Positions 7,206 to 15,063 of a stretch of DNA of 64,000 nt are shown here, piece by piece. The position numbers and the translations under genes were made by a program. The stretch comes from Acidaminobacter sp. (GTDB lineage: Bacteria > Bacillota_A > Clostridia > Peptostreptococcales > Acidaminobacteraceae). Each line of letters starts with the position of its first letter. Positions within the stretch are counted from its first letter, which is position 1. A model generated the notes under the pieces. It was given only the letters and a program-made list of their open reading frames with translations. It was not told where the DNA came from and did not search any database. The DNA lies in NCBI GenBank assembly GCA_009881125.1, contig WXFH01000023.1, forward strand, positions 1 through 64,000, written 5' to 3'.

Positions 7206-8375
7206 ATGAAAAAAGCAACGACACTGTTACTCATTTTAGTAATGATTTTGTCGCTCTTTACCGGATGTGCCGGTGAGCCAGCGGCAGAAGCAGAAAAAGT
7301 CATCAAGATTGGCGTCTTCGAGCCTCAAACGGGCGAGAATGGCGGCGGCGGATTCCAGGAAGTTCTGGGCATCCGTTACGCAAACACAGTATACCCTACT
7401 GTAGACATCAACGGCGAAACTTACAAAGTTGAGCTCGTAGAAGTCGACAACAAATCAGATAAAACTGAAGCTGTTACAGCAGCTCAAAGCCTTGTCAGCG
7501 CTGGTGTATCCGCAGTCATCGGTTCTTATGGCTCAGGTGTCTCCATCGCAGCCGGCCCTATCTTTGCTGATGCTCAGATTCCAGCGGTTGCCCCTTCTGC
7601 AACAAACCCTCAGGTCACTGAAGGCAATGATTTCTACTTCCGCGTCTGCTTCCTCGATCCGTTCCAAGGTACGGTCATGGCGAACTACGCGATCCAAAAC
7701 GGCGCTAAGACTGCTGCAGTCATCACTCAGCTTGGCGACGACTACTCCTCCGGTCTTGGCTCATTCTTTGTCACAGCGTTCAACGAGCTCGGCGGCGCAG
7801 GCTCTGTCATCTCTGAAGAGCAGTTCCAAACAAACCAAACTGACTTCAAAGCTATTTTGACTAATATCAAAGCTAAAAACCCTGACGTCATTTTCGCCCC
7901 TTCTTCTATTACAACGGCGCCTCTTCTGATCAAGCAAGCGCGCGAGCTCGGCATCACAGTGCCTATCATGGGCGGCGACACTTGGGAAAATGCTACAATC
8001 ATTGAGAATGCAGGCGCTGACGCTGAAGGCATCGTCCTCTCTACATTCTTCGACGAAGCTGAACCAGCAACAGACGAAGCTGCTTCTTTCATTACAGGCT
8101 TCAAAGAGTACCTCACAGCCAACGGACAAGGCGAGATCATCCCAGCTGTTTCCGCACTTGGCTATGATGCTTACATCACCATTCTCGAAGCTGTCAAAGC
8201 TGCTAACTCCACTGAAGGCGCTGCCATCAAGGACGCCCTCAAGGGTGTTGAAGTTGTAGGCGTTACTGGATCCATCACTTTTGACGAAAAAGGCGACGCC
8301 AAAAAGAATATGGCATTCATCAAGATCGTTGAGAATGGCCAGTTCAAGTTCCTCAAAACCGTTACTGTAGAATAA
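7206..8375 (+). CDS. livJ: Branched-chain amino-acid ABC transporter, substrate-binding lipoprotein
   Basis: A 389-residue periplasmic-binding-type lipoprotein. The N-terminus is a lipoprotein signal peptide with lipobox LFTGC (Cys at about residue 21), so the mature protein is anchored on the outer face of the membrane. IKIGVFEPQTGENGGGG, VIGSYGSGVSIAAGPIFADA and PAVAPSATNPQVT match type-I Leu/Ile/Val binding proteins, although amides or other amino acids are also bound within the family. GGAGG precedes the ATG. It is the first gene of livJHMGF and is followed by a terminator that probably lets it be made in excess of the permeases. Confidence 0.93.
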   Translation: MKKATTLLLILVMILSLFTGCAGEPAAEAEKVIKIGVFEPQTGENGGGGFQEVLGIRYANTVYPTVDINGETYKVELVEVDNKSDKTEAVTAAQSLVSAGVSAVIGSYGSGVSIAAGPIFADAQIPAVAPSATNPQVTEGNDFYFRVCFLDPFQGTVMANYAIQNGAKTAAVITQLGDDYSSGLGSFFVTAFNELGGAGSVISEEQFQTNQTDFKAILTNIKAKNPDVIFAPSSITTAPLLIKQARELGITVPIMGGDTWENATIIENAGADAEGIVLSTFFDEAEPATDEAASFITGFKEYLTANGQGEIIPAVSALGYDAYITILEAVKAANSTEGAAIKDALKGVEVVGVTGSITFDEKGDAKKNMAFIKIVENGQFKFLKTVTVE

Positions 8376-8400
8376 TAGTCCATCAATGACACAAGTGCTT

Positions 8401-8440
8401 GAGTGGGGGTTTATACCCCCACTCATTTAATCTTTTTTTT
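8401..8440 (+). terminator. Intra-operon terminator between livJ and livH
   Basis: GAGTGGGGG at 8401-8409 pairs with CCCCCACTC at 8416-8424; eight Ts follow at 8433-8440. The T run is offset by eight bases from the stem, so read-through is likely, giving more livJ than downstream message. Confidence 0.75.
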
Positions 8441-8473
8441 AGGATCAGTCGTACTTAGAGGAGGCATCGCGTC

Positions 8474-9355
8474 ATGGACTTTGCTGTATTTTTGCAACAC
8501 TGTTTGACCGGAATATCACTCGGTGGTGCCTACGCGTTAATCGCAGTGGGCTACACCATGGTTTACGGCATCTTGAGACTGATCAACTTCGCCCATGGCG
8601 ATATCTTCATGATGGCAGGCTATTTCATGGTCTTTGCGTCATCCTCAATGCCTTGGTATTTGGCAACGCCAATTGTCCTCATTGCTACCGTTATCCTCGG
8701 TGTGTTAATTGAGCGCGCCGCCTACAAACCGCTTAGGAACGCCCCGAGAATGTCGATCATGATTTCTGCGATCGGCGTTTCGTATTTACTCCAGAATCTC
8801 GCTACCTATCTCTTTACTGCACTTCCAAGAGGCTACCCTACGCTCACCGCTCTTAAGAAAATTTTCCAGATTGGGCCTTTATCCGCCTCTCTGGTGACCT
8901 TTATTACACCTGTTCTGACGCTGGCGCTCGTTTACGTTTTAATCCTGCTCATCAATCACAGTAAAATCGGGATGGCCATGCGGGCGGTATCGAAAGACTT
9001 TGAGACCGCACAGCTGATGGGCATCAAAATTAATAGAGTTATCAGTTTTACTTTTGCAATTGGTTCACTTTTAGCCGCCATCGGCTCAATCCTTTACTTT
9101 ACGGATCGTATGACAGTCTTCCCATTCAGCGGTGCGCTGCCGGGACTTAAATGCTTTGTCGCAGCGGTTCTAGGCGGTATTGGAAGTATTCCAGGCGCCA
9201 TGGTTGGCGGATTCATTCTCGGTCTCGGCGAAACTGCGCTGGTCGCTATGGGGTATTCCACCTTCAGTGACGCCTTTACCTTTATTCTATTGATTGTTAT
9301 GCTTATCTTTCGCCCTACTGGTATTTTTGGCGAGAAAGTGACGGACAAAGTATGA
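8474..9355 (+). CDS. livH: Branched-chain amino-acid ABC transporter, permease LivH
   Basis: A 293-residue membrane permease with about eight helices. LIAVGYTMVYGILRLINFAHGD near the N-terminus is the classic LivH signature, and AVLGGIGSIPGAMVGGFILG near the C-terminus is the conserved loop that contacts the ATPase. GAGGAGG precedes the ATG. Its stop overlaps the livM start (ATGATG), indicating translational coupling. Confidence 0.94.
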   Translation: MDFAVFLQHCLTGISLGGAYALIAVGYTMVYGILRLINFAHGDIFMMAGYFMVFASSSMPWYLATPIVLIATVILGVLIERAAYKPLRNAPRMSIMISAIGVSYLLQNLATYLFTALPRGYPTLTALKKIFQIGPLSASLVTFITPVLTLALVYVLILLINHSKIGMAMRAVSKDFETAQLMGIKINRVISFTFAIGSLLAAIGSILYFTDRMTVFPFSGALPGLKCFVAAVLGGIGSIPGAMVGGFILGLGETALVAMGYSTFSDAFTFILLIVMLIFRPTGIFGEKVTDKV

Positions 9356-10458
9356 TGAAGATGAAGAAGAACACTAAAATCCTTTTATCAGTTCTTATAC
9401 TGATCGCAGCCGTTGCTGCCTTGTGGTATCTCGACGCCAATAAAAATCAATACAGCTACGCCATTTCAATTCTTCAGCGCAGCGCGATCTATGCCATTGC
9501 GGCTGTCGCCATGAACATGCTGACAGGCTTCACAGGACTGTTCTCACTGGGACAGGCTGGATTTATGGCTATAGGCGCCTACACGGTCGCTATACTTACT
9601 ATCCCGGTCGAAATGCGTGCCAATGTCTACTACATCAACGGCATTGCGGATTTTCTCGCAAATCTGTCCCTGCCTTTCTGGGCGGCATTGATTCTGGGCG
9701 GCGTGCTTGCGGCACTGGTTGGCTTCTTTGTAGGCATTCCTGTCCTGAGGCTGAAGAGCGACTATCTGGCCATTGCGACCCTCGGCTTTTCAGAAATTAT
9801 TCGGGCGATCATTGCTGCGCCTCAACTTGACAGAATTACAAACGGTTCCTACGGACTCAAAAGCATTCCTGCATTTAGTTCCGTTTTTGAGGCCTTCTTT
9901 ATTGCCGGTATTTGTATCCTGCTGATGATTTTAATCATCAACTCTTCCTATGGCAGAGCTTTCAAAGCCATCAAAGAGGATGAAACCGCAGCTCAGGCTA
10001 TGGGTATCAATCTCTTCAAACACAAGAGCATGTCCTTTATCATCAGCTGTTTCTTCACAGGAATTGCCGGCGGACTCCTCGCCGTCTTCATGAGATCCAT
10101 TGACTCCAAAACCTTTCAGATTGCGCTGACCTATGACATCTTGCTGATCGTTGTACTCGGCGGTCTTGGAAGCATCACCGGCAGCGTCATTGGCGCGTTT
10201 CTCATGACCGCAGGCAGAGAGTGGCTGAGGTTCTTTGACAATCCGCTGATGATAGGCGGTTTTCAAGTGCCGCTGTTCAGAACCGGTTTCCGTATGGTCA
10301 TTTTCTCCCTGATCCTCATGGCTGTCGTGCTCTACTACCGCAAAGGGCTGTTTGGTGATAAGGAATTTACTTGGGACAGGATGTATAACTTCTTTATTCG
10401 GTTAAGGGATCGAATACGGCGGAAAACGCCTGAAAAGGGGGACAAAGGCAATGTCTGA
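9352..10458 (+). CDS. livM: Branched-chain amino-acid ABC transporter, permease LivM
   Basis: A 368-residue polytopic permease, the partner of LivH. AVAMNMLTGFTGLFSLGQAG, LRLKSDYLAIATLGFSEI and VVLGGLGSITGSVIGAF are the LivM hallmarks. The first ATG overlaps the livH stop; a second in-frame ATG follows at once and cannot be excluded as the start. A basic tail (RLRDRIRRKTPEKGDKG) faces the cytoplasm and ends inside the livG start region. Confidence 0.93.
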   Translation: MMKMKKNTKILLSVLILIAAVAALWYLDANKNQYSYAISILQRSAIYAIAAVAMNMLTGFTGLFSLGQAGFMAIGAYTVAILTIPVEMRANVYYINGIADFLANLSLPFWAALILGGVLAALVGFFVGIPVLRLKSDYLAIATLGFSEIIRAIIAAPQLDRITNGSYGLKSIPAFSSVFEAFFIAGICILLMILIINSSYGRAFKAIKEDETAAQAMGINLFKHKSMSFIISCFFTGIAGGLLAVFMRSIDSKTFQIALTYDILLIVVLGGLGSITGSVIGAFLMTAGREWLRFFDNPLMIGGFQVPLFRTGFRMVIFSLILMAVVLYYRKGLFGDKEFTWDRMYNFFIRLRDRIRRKTPEKGDKGNV

Positions 10459-11293
10459 TCAAGTACTCAGCCTGAATGATGTGACGATGCAGTTTGGTGG
10501 TGTCGTCGCGGTCAATAACCTCTCCCTGGAAGTCAACAAAGGTGAGATCGTTGCCTTGATTGGGCCGAACGGCGCAGGCAAAACCACCGCGTTCAACGTT
10601 ATAACAGGTGTCTACGCGCCAACAAACGGCAAGGTGTCGTTTCAAGGAAAACCCATCATCAGCAATTTTCCACAAGGTAAAATGAAAAAGCTCTACTCGG
10701 GTGAAAACGCGGGTAAATACACTGAGTTGATCCGTAAAACACCGGATGTCATTACGAAATTAGGGGTAGCGAGAACCTTCCAAAACATTCGTCTCTTTAA
10801 GAACCTGACGGTTTTTGACAACGTCTTGATTGCTAAGCACATGAATATTAAATCCAATGTGTTTTCAGCAACTTTAAGGCTGAATCATAAGGAAGAGCAG
10901 ACCATGCGGAAAGAATCTATGGAGCTTCTTGAAATACTGGGGTTAGCCCATCTCAAGGACGAAATTTCGAGTTCTCTGCCTTACGGTCAGCAGAGAAAGC
11001 TTGAGATTGCCCGTGCGTTGGCAACGAAACCTTCCCTGCTGCTTCTGGATGAACCTGCTGCCGGCATGAATCCACATGAGACTCACGATCTGACCGCATT
11101 TATAAGAATGCTGAAGGATGATTTTCACCTGACCGTTCTAATGATTGAACACCATATGAACCTGGTCATGGAAATCTCTGATCGCATTTATGTCTTGGAT
11201 TTTGGAAAGCTGATTGCCTCAGGAACACCTGCTGATATTCAGAGCAATCAGAGGGTAATCGACGCTTATTTGGGGGTAGCTGACGATGAGTAA
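10451..11293 (+). CDS. livG: Branched-chain amino-acid ABC transporter, ATPase LivG
   Basis: A 280-residue ATPase. Walker A is GPNGAGKTT (about residue 38), the signature region is SSLPYGQQRKLEIARAL, in which the usual LSGGQ is replaced by LPYGQ as is normal in LivG, and Walker B is LLLLDEPAAGMNP. The switch His lies in IEHHMNLV. GGGGG precedes the start, which overlaps livM by eight bases. It pairs with LivF to power the LivHM pore. Confidence 0.94.
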   Translation: MSDQVLSLNDVTMQFGGVVAVNNLSLEVNKGEIVALIGPNGAGKTTAFNVITGVYAPTNGKVSFQGKPIISNFPQGKMKKLYSGENAGKYTELIRKTPDVITKLGVARTFQNIRLFKNLTVFDNVLIAKHMNIKSNVFSATLRLNHKEEQTMRKESMELLEILGLAHLKDEISSSLPYGQQRKLEIARALATKPSLLLLDEPAAGMNPHETHDLTAFIRMLKDDFHLTVLMIEHHMNLVMEISDRIYVLDFGKLIASGTPADIQSNQRVIDAYLGVADDE

Positions 11294-12008
11294 TGACATC
11301 CATCTTAAAATTTCCAATTTAAGCGTAGCTTATGGCGGGATTCAAGCAGTCAAAGACATTTCCATTGAAGTCCCTAAAGGAAAAATCGTAACCCTGATTG
11401 GTTCCAACGGTGCCGGAAAAAGCACTACGCTTCGTACCATTGCCGGCGTCGTCAAACCAAAGGAAGGCTCAATCCAATTTAACGGGGAAGAGATCCTGGG
11501 CAAATCTCCGGACTATATTGTCACGCGGGGCATCACGCTGGTTCCTGAGGGACGCAGGGTCTTTGACAATCTGACGGTTCTCGAAAACCTCAAAATTGGC
11601 GCTTATGTCCACAAGCACAGGCTGGAAGAAGACATTGAGCAGGTTTACAGACTGTTCCCCCGCCTCAAAGAGCGCGCCTGGCAATTTGCAGGGACACTTT
11701 CAGGCGGCGAGCAGCAGATGCTGGCTGTCGGACGGGCGTTGATGAGCCGTCCGAAAATGATCATGATGGACGAGCCTTCCTTAGGTCTCGCGCCATTGAT
11801 CATCAAAGACATCTTCAACATCATCAAGACTGTCAACGCCGAGGGAATCACCGTCCTGCTGATTGAGCAGAATGCCAACCTCGCGCTTAAGATCGCGGAC
11901 CATGCCTATGTCATGGAAACCGGCGTCATTACCCTTGAAGGAACAGGCGCTGCGCTCCTTGCTGATGAAAGCGTCAAGGAAGCCTATCTTGGAAAAAGAA
12001 AAGAATAA
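11286..12008 (+). CDS. livF: Branched-chain amino-acid ABC transporter, ATPase LivF
   Basis: A 240-residue ATPase: Walker A GSNGAGKST, signature LSGGEQQMLAVGRAL, Walker B MIMMDEPSLGLAP and the LivF-typical ITLVPEGRRVFDNLTV. The start overlaps the livG stop by eight bases. It is the last gene of the operon; a short hairpin terminator follows 15 bases after the stop. Confidence 0.94.
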   Translation: MSNDIHLKISNLSVAYGGIQAVKDISIEVPKGKIVTLIGSNGAGKSTTLRTIAGVVKPKEGSIQFNGEEILGKSPDYIVTRGITLVPEGRRVFDNLTVLENLKIGAYVHKHRLEEDIEQVYRLFPRLKERAWQFAGTLSGGEQQMLAVGRALMSRPKMIMMDEPSLGLAPLIIKDIFNIIKTVNAEGITVLLIEQNANLALKIADHAYVMETGVITLEGTGAALLADESVKEAYLGKRKE

Positions 12009-12023
12009 AGCGACAAATTTTAT

Positions 12024-12048
12024 GAGCCACGAAAGTGGCTCTTGTTTT
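12024..12048 (+). terminator. Terminator of the liv operon
   Basis: GAGCCAC, a GAAA tetraloop and GTGGCTC, followed by TTGTTTT. Confidence 0.85.
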
Positions 12049-12136
12049 ATAATAAAGCTGTGGGCCAACGAAGACGCCATGACGGATTATCCTCATCCGG
12101 TCCTGAGACAGCCCAATCTTACGGGAGGTGAGTCCT

Positions 12137-12724
12137 TTGCCCAATGTCGCGGCCTTTTTATCTTATGTTTTCATTACAACCTTTACACCCGGCCCCAACA
12201 ATATCATGTCTATGTCCAACGCCAGCCGCTATGGCTTCTTAAAAAGTCTCCCATTCAATATTGGGATCTTCTTTGGTTTTCTTGTGATTCTGGCGCTGAG
12301 CAGCCTGTTCAGCGTCTCTTTGTACAACGTCATTCCAAGCATCAAGCCCGTCATGACGGTCGTTGGCGCTGTCTACATCCTCTGGTTGGCGTGGAAAACC
12401 TATCACAGCAAACCTCATGACAGCTCGGGCAGCGGTGAGAAGCAGACCAACACCATAACCGCGGGACTGCTGCTTCAGTTCGTCAACCCTAAGGTTATTT
12501 TGTACAGCATCACAACCTTATCGACATTTGTTGTACCCTATTACAGTTCAATTCCCGTGGTTATAGCTTTCGCCGTCTTCCTGGCTTTTGTCGGTTTCGT
12601 ATCGACGTGCTGCTGGTCGCTGTTTGGGTCCGTTTTCCAAAGGTTTCTGCACAGTCATCAAAAGCTGATCAATTCGGCTATGGCGCTTCTATTGGTTTAC
12701 TGCGCCGTGTCGCTATTTTTGTAA
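12137..12724 (+). CDS. LysE/RhtB-family amino-acid exporter
   Basis: About 195 residues with six hydrophobic helices. TTFTPGPNNIMSMSNASRYG is the signature of the LysE/RhtB family, which exports lysine, threonine, homoserine and similar amino acids; FVNPKVILYSI is the conserved motif before helix 4. Two starts are possible: a GTG at 12128 that overlaps the ribosome site, and a TTG at 12137 eight bases after GGAGG, which I prefer. Its place just after the liv uptake operon suggests relief of amino-acid overload, but substrate specificity cannot be read from sequence. Confidence 0.85.
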   Translation: MPNVAAFLSYVFITTFTPGPNNIMSMSNASRYGFLKSLPFNIGIFFGFLVILALSSLFSVSLYNVIPSIKPVMTVVGAVYILWLAWKTYHSKPHDSSGSGEKQTNTITAGLLLQFVNPKVILYSITTLSTFVVPYYSSIPVVIAFAVFLAFVGFVSTCCWSLFGSVFQRFLHSHQKLINSAMALLLVYCAVSLFL

Positions 12725-12777
12725 TACTGAAATTGTTTTCAGAAGAGAAGACTCGCGTCCAGAGGGTATGGAAAAAT

Positions 12778-12788
12778 GACCATCGGCA
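12778..12788 (+). repeat. GACCATCGGCA 11-mer, intergenic copy
   Basis: Exact copy followed by eight As that are the leftward T tract of the adjacent terminator. Confidence 0.65.
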
Positions 12789-12824
12789 AAAAAAATCAGG
12801 GAGCACAGGCGTGCTCCCTTTTTT
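12788..12824. terminator. Bidirectional terminator between lysE-type gene and rnk
   Basis: GGGAGCAC at 12799-12806 pairs with GTGCTCCC at 12811-12818, with an A tract before and a T tract after. It serves both convergent genes. Confidence 0.88.
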
Positions 12825-12857
12825 CTTGCGAATGGAATGGTTCAATTTGTGGCAATC

Positions 12858-13274
12858 CTAAAGTTCAAAGTGGCCAGAGGCCTCAGGCTGATACAGCACC
12901 TTTTCAATTTTGAGCCGGACAGTGCCTTCAGGAACTTGCCAGTCGATCTCGTCGCCTTCATGATAGCCCAGCATGGCGGTTCCAATGGGGGCCATGACTG
13001 AAATTTTATTTTCCAGAAAATTCGAATCTTCCGGATAAACGAGGCTATATTCGGTTCTTTCTTCTGAGTTCAGGTGCTTCATGAGAAATTTGGAATTCAT
13101 TGTGATGGTGCCGGACGGAATTTGCTCTGCCTCAACGACATGTGCCCGTTCCAGCTCGATCTGAAGTGCTTTCAACTCCTTGGATTCTTTTGCTTTTCCA
13201 AATTCACTTTCCTCTGCCACCAGTTTTTTCAGTCGTTCCAAATCCTGCGAGGTTAACACGATATTTCGTTTCAT
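12858..13274 (-). CDS. rnk: Rnk-like GreA/GreB-family nucleoside-diphosphate-kinase regulator
   Basis: 138 residues: a short helical N-terminal arm (SQDLERLKKLVAEE, then LKALQIELERAHVV) and a C-terminal FKBP-like domain (ERTEYSLVYPEDSNF, KISVMAPIGTAMLGYHEGDE). This is the Rnk layout: a Gre-type C-terminal domain that binds RNA polymerase with a coiled coil too short to reach the active site. GreA itself is about 158 residues and has a longer arm. GGAAGG precedes the ATG. The name is by similarity; the effect on Ndk is known only from Gram-negative bacteria. Confidence 0.82.
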   Translation of the reverse strand: MKRNIVLTSQDLERLKKLVAEESEFGKAKESKELKALQIELERAHVVEAEQIPSGTITMNSKFLMKHLNSEERTEYSLVYPEDSNFLENKISVMAPIGTAMLGYHEGDEIDWQVPEGTVRLKIEKVLYQPEASGHFEL

Positions 13275-13308
13275 GATCTCCAGTTCCTTCCTTTCGGCAT
13301 AAATACAG

Positions 13309-13336
13309 AGGAGTCCTTTGCAGGACTCCCTTTTTC
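13309..13336 (+). terminator. Rightward-facing terminator-like hairpin upstream of rnk
   Basis: GGAGTCCT at 13310-13317 pairs with AGGACTCC at 13322-13329, followed by CTTTTTC on the plus strand. The neighbouring genes are all on the minus strand, so its T tract faces the wrong way for them. Confidence 0.5.
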
Positions 13337-13408
13337 TTTAGTATAATGGATATTTCTATTTTTGTAAATGGCTGGGTGTCCCTGAAGTGTACAACAGTTG
13401 TTCCGCAG

Positions 13409-13942
13409 TTATTCCGTTTCGTCCCCAGGGAGTAATGCGAAGGAGAACTTTCTTAGCCTGCCATCAGACTTTTCACTTGTATTCAGATATTTTAACAAGA
13501 GTTCGCTGAAATCCTGCAGGAAATTATCACACACCTCATCCGTCATGGTGATGGGATAACTTCTAAAGCCTACTCGATCTTTAGCCATATCGTAAGAAGG
13601 TGTTGAAATGTATCTTGAAAAATCAACAATCATTGACATGGCAAAGGTATAAAAAAGATCATAGTGCGCATTTCGGTCACCGGAGCTGACAAGTTCTTCA
13701 ATGGCTTTGAATGGCTCCAATCTGACTTTATAGGTCTTTTCCACGGTGCCGCGAATGGGCGTTTCTGAAACAATTTCAAGGACACCAATTTCCAACAGTT
13801 TTTTGATGTGTCTGTATAGACTTGCGACAGGGATCCCGGGAACTGCTTCAATAATTTCTTTAGGCGTCGCTGAACCTTTTTCGGAAATAACTTGGATGAC
13901 TTTCATCCTGACAGGATTCAATAATTCACTTAGCATTTTCAC
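13409..13942 (-). CDS. Winged-helix transcriptional regulator (ArsR-like HTH)
   Basis: 177 residues. An N-terminal winged helix (LLNPVRMKVIQVISEKGSAT, then IPVASLYRHIKKLLEIGVLE) is followed by a helical C-terminal domain (about residues 80-177) with no metal-binding cysteine motif. This resembles ArsR/HTH_20-type regulators. The start is a GTG, eight bases after GAGGAGG. It sits next to the CPBP protease gene, with the same direction and about 140 bases between; it may regulate that gene, but this is a guess. Confidence 0.75.
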   Translation of the reverse strand: MKMLSELLNPVRMKVIQVISEKGSATPKEIIEAVPGIPVASLYRHIKKLLEIGVLEIVSETPIRGTVEKTYKVRLEPFKAIEELVSSGDRNAHYDLFYTFAMSMIVDFSRYISTPSYDMAKDRVGFRSYPITMTDEVCDNFLQDFSELLLKYLNTSEKSDGRLRKFSFALLPGDETE

Positions 13943-14084
13943 TTTTGATCCCTCCTCGTCAGATTAATGAGCGCTTATTTACGAAACGTCGAATGGAGAT
14001 GGCCAGAATGCGGCTCTGGGCAATTAGCTCAAAACGTGCTCTCACAGGCAGGTTCGCGGTAGGCTTGCGGAGGTACCATCAAGC

Positions 14085-14849
14085 TCACAATAGCAGCGGC
14101 ATGAGAACAAGTTGATTGATAATATGGGCCATCATATGCCCCAGCATAGCATAGAGCAGTCCTTTCTTCCAGTACAGCCAGCCAAAGCCGAGCCCGGCAA
14201 TTCCATTCAAGAGCAATGCTCTGATTACAATTGGCACTGAAAGGCCCATCATTTGAGCTGTAGCAGGTAAATGACCGAGCGCAAACAGGAGTGACGATAT
14301 GGCGATGGCGATCCAGGCGTGAGAAACACTTATGACTTGTCCATTAGATCCGATTCCATTTTCTTCATGTTTTCTTCTGGAGCCTTTTGCCAGCAACCAC
14401 AAAATCAAAGTCATGAGTCCAAGTCGCAATAAGACTTCCTCGACAACACCGCCATATAAGACTGCCGCGACCAGATAGAGGGGTGAAAAACTAAAAGTAT
14501 TAAATCCTTCGGGAAGGTACTTCATGAATATAAATTTCTCAGAGAGCGTAATGATCAGAGAAGAGGCTCCGCCAATAGCGACAGCTGAAATAATCCCATT
14601 AGATTCCGGGAATTTGGTTTCTGGGAATATTAATCTTTTTCTCAGTTTATACCCCACAGCTGCAGCGACCGCCGTCAACAGCGCCGTTTGGAGACCGGAT
14701 ACTACGAGGAGCATTTCAATTGAACCAAGCTGCTTGATCACGCCTTCAGATAATTCTGGTGACATGGTGAGAAATTGATAGTACCCTATGATCGCACCTG
14801 CGAACGCCCCTATTGCTGCTAACAGAATAACTTTGTGCACGGTTTTCAC
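14085..14849 (-). CDS. CPBP-family intramembrane metalloprotease
   Basis: 254 residues with about seven membrane helices. The abi/CPBP motifs are present: EEVLLRLGL (EExxxR) near residue 137, FALGHLP (FxxxH type) and GHMMAHIINQ (second His motif). These residues form the zinc-dependent active site of Rce1/CPBP proteases, which process prenylated or bacteriocin-related peptides or act in immunity. The start is a GTG after AAAGGCGGATC. The AT-rich 14850-14940 region upstream probably holds the promoter. No bacteriocin gene is nearby. Confidence 0.85.
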   Translation of the reverse strand: MKTVHKVILLAAIGAFAGAIIGYYQFLTMSPELSEGVIKQLGSIEMLLVVSGLQTALLTAVAAAVGYKLRKRLIFPETKFPESNGIISAVAIGGASSLIITLSEKFIFMKYLPEGFNTFSFSPLYLVAAVLYGGVVEEVLLRLGLMTLILWLLAKGSRRKHEENGIGSNGQVISVSHAWIAIAISSLLFALGHLPATAQMMGLSVPIVIRALLLNGIAGLGFGWLYWKKGLLYAMLGHMMAHIINQLVLMPLLL

Positions 14850-14960
14850 GTCAGATCCGCCTTTCGAATTTTATTAATTATTATTACTTTAGATATTATT
14901 ATCACTTATGATATTAATAAAATAACACCAACGAGACCCTTTGTCAAGAGGTTGAGACAA

Positions 14961-15008
14961 ACCAAAACGACAAAGCGGATGGCGCGCCATCCACTTTGTC
15001 GTTTTGGT
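14961..15008. terminator. Long hairpin after the acyl-CoA synthetase fusion gene
   Basis: ACCAAAACGACAAAG at 14961-14975 pairs perfectly with CTTTGTCGTTTTGGT at 14994-15008; the interior GGATGGCGCGCCATCC is itself self-complementary. It lies 55 bases past the stop of the minus-strand gene. There is no clear T run outside the stem, so it may be a processing or stabilising structure rather than a classic terminator. Confidence 0.7.
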
Positions 15009-15063
15009 CACTTTATGGTTTTGTTCCTCATTTTAATCCATTCTCTTCCACTCTTTAATTATC

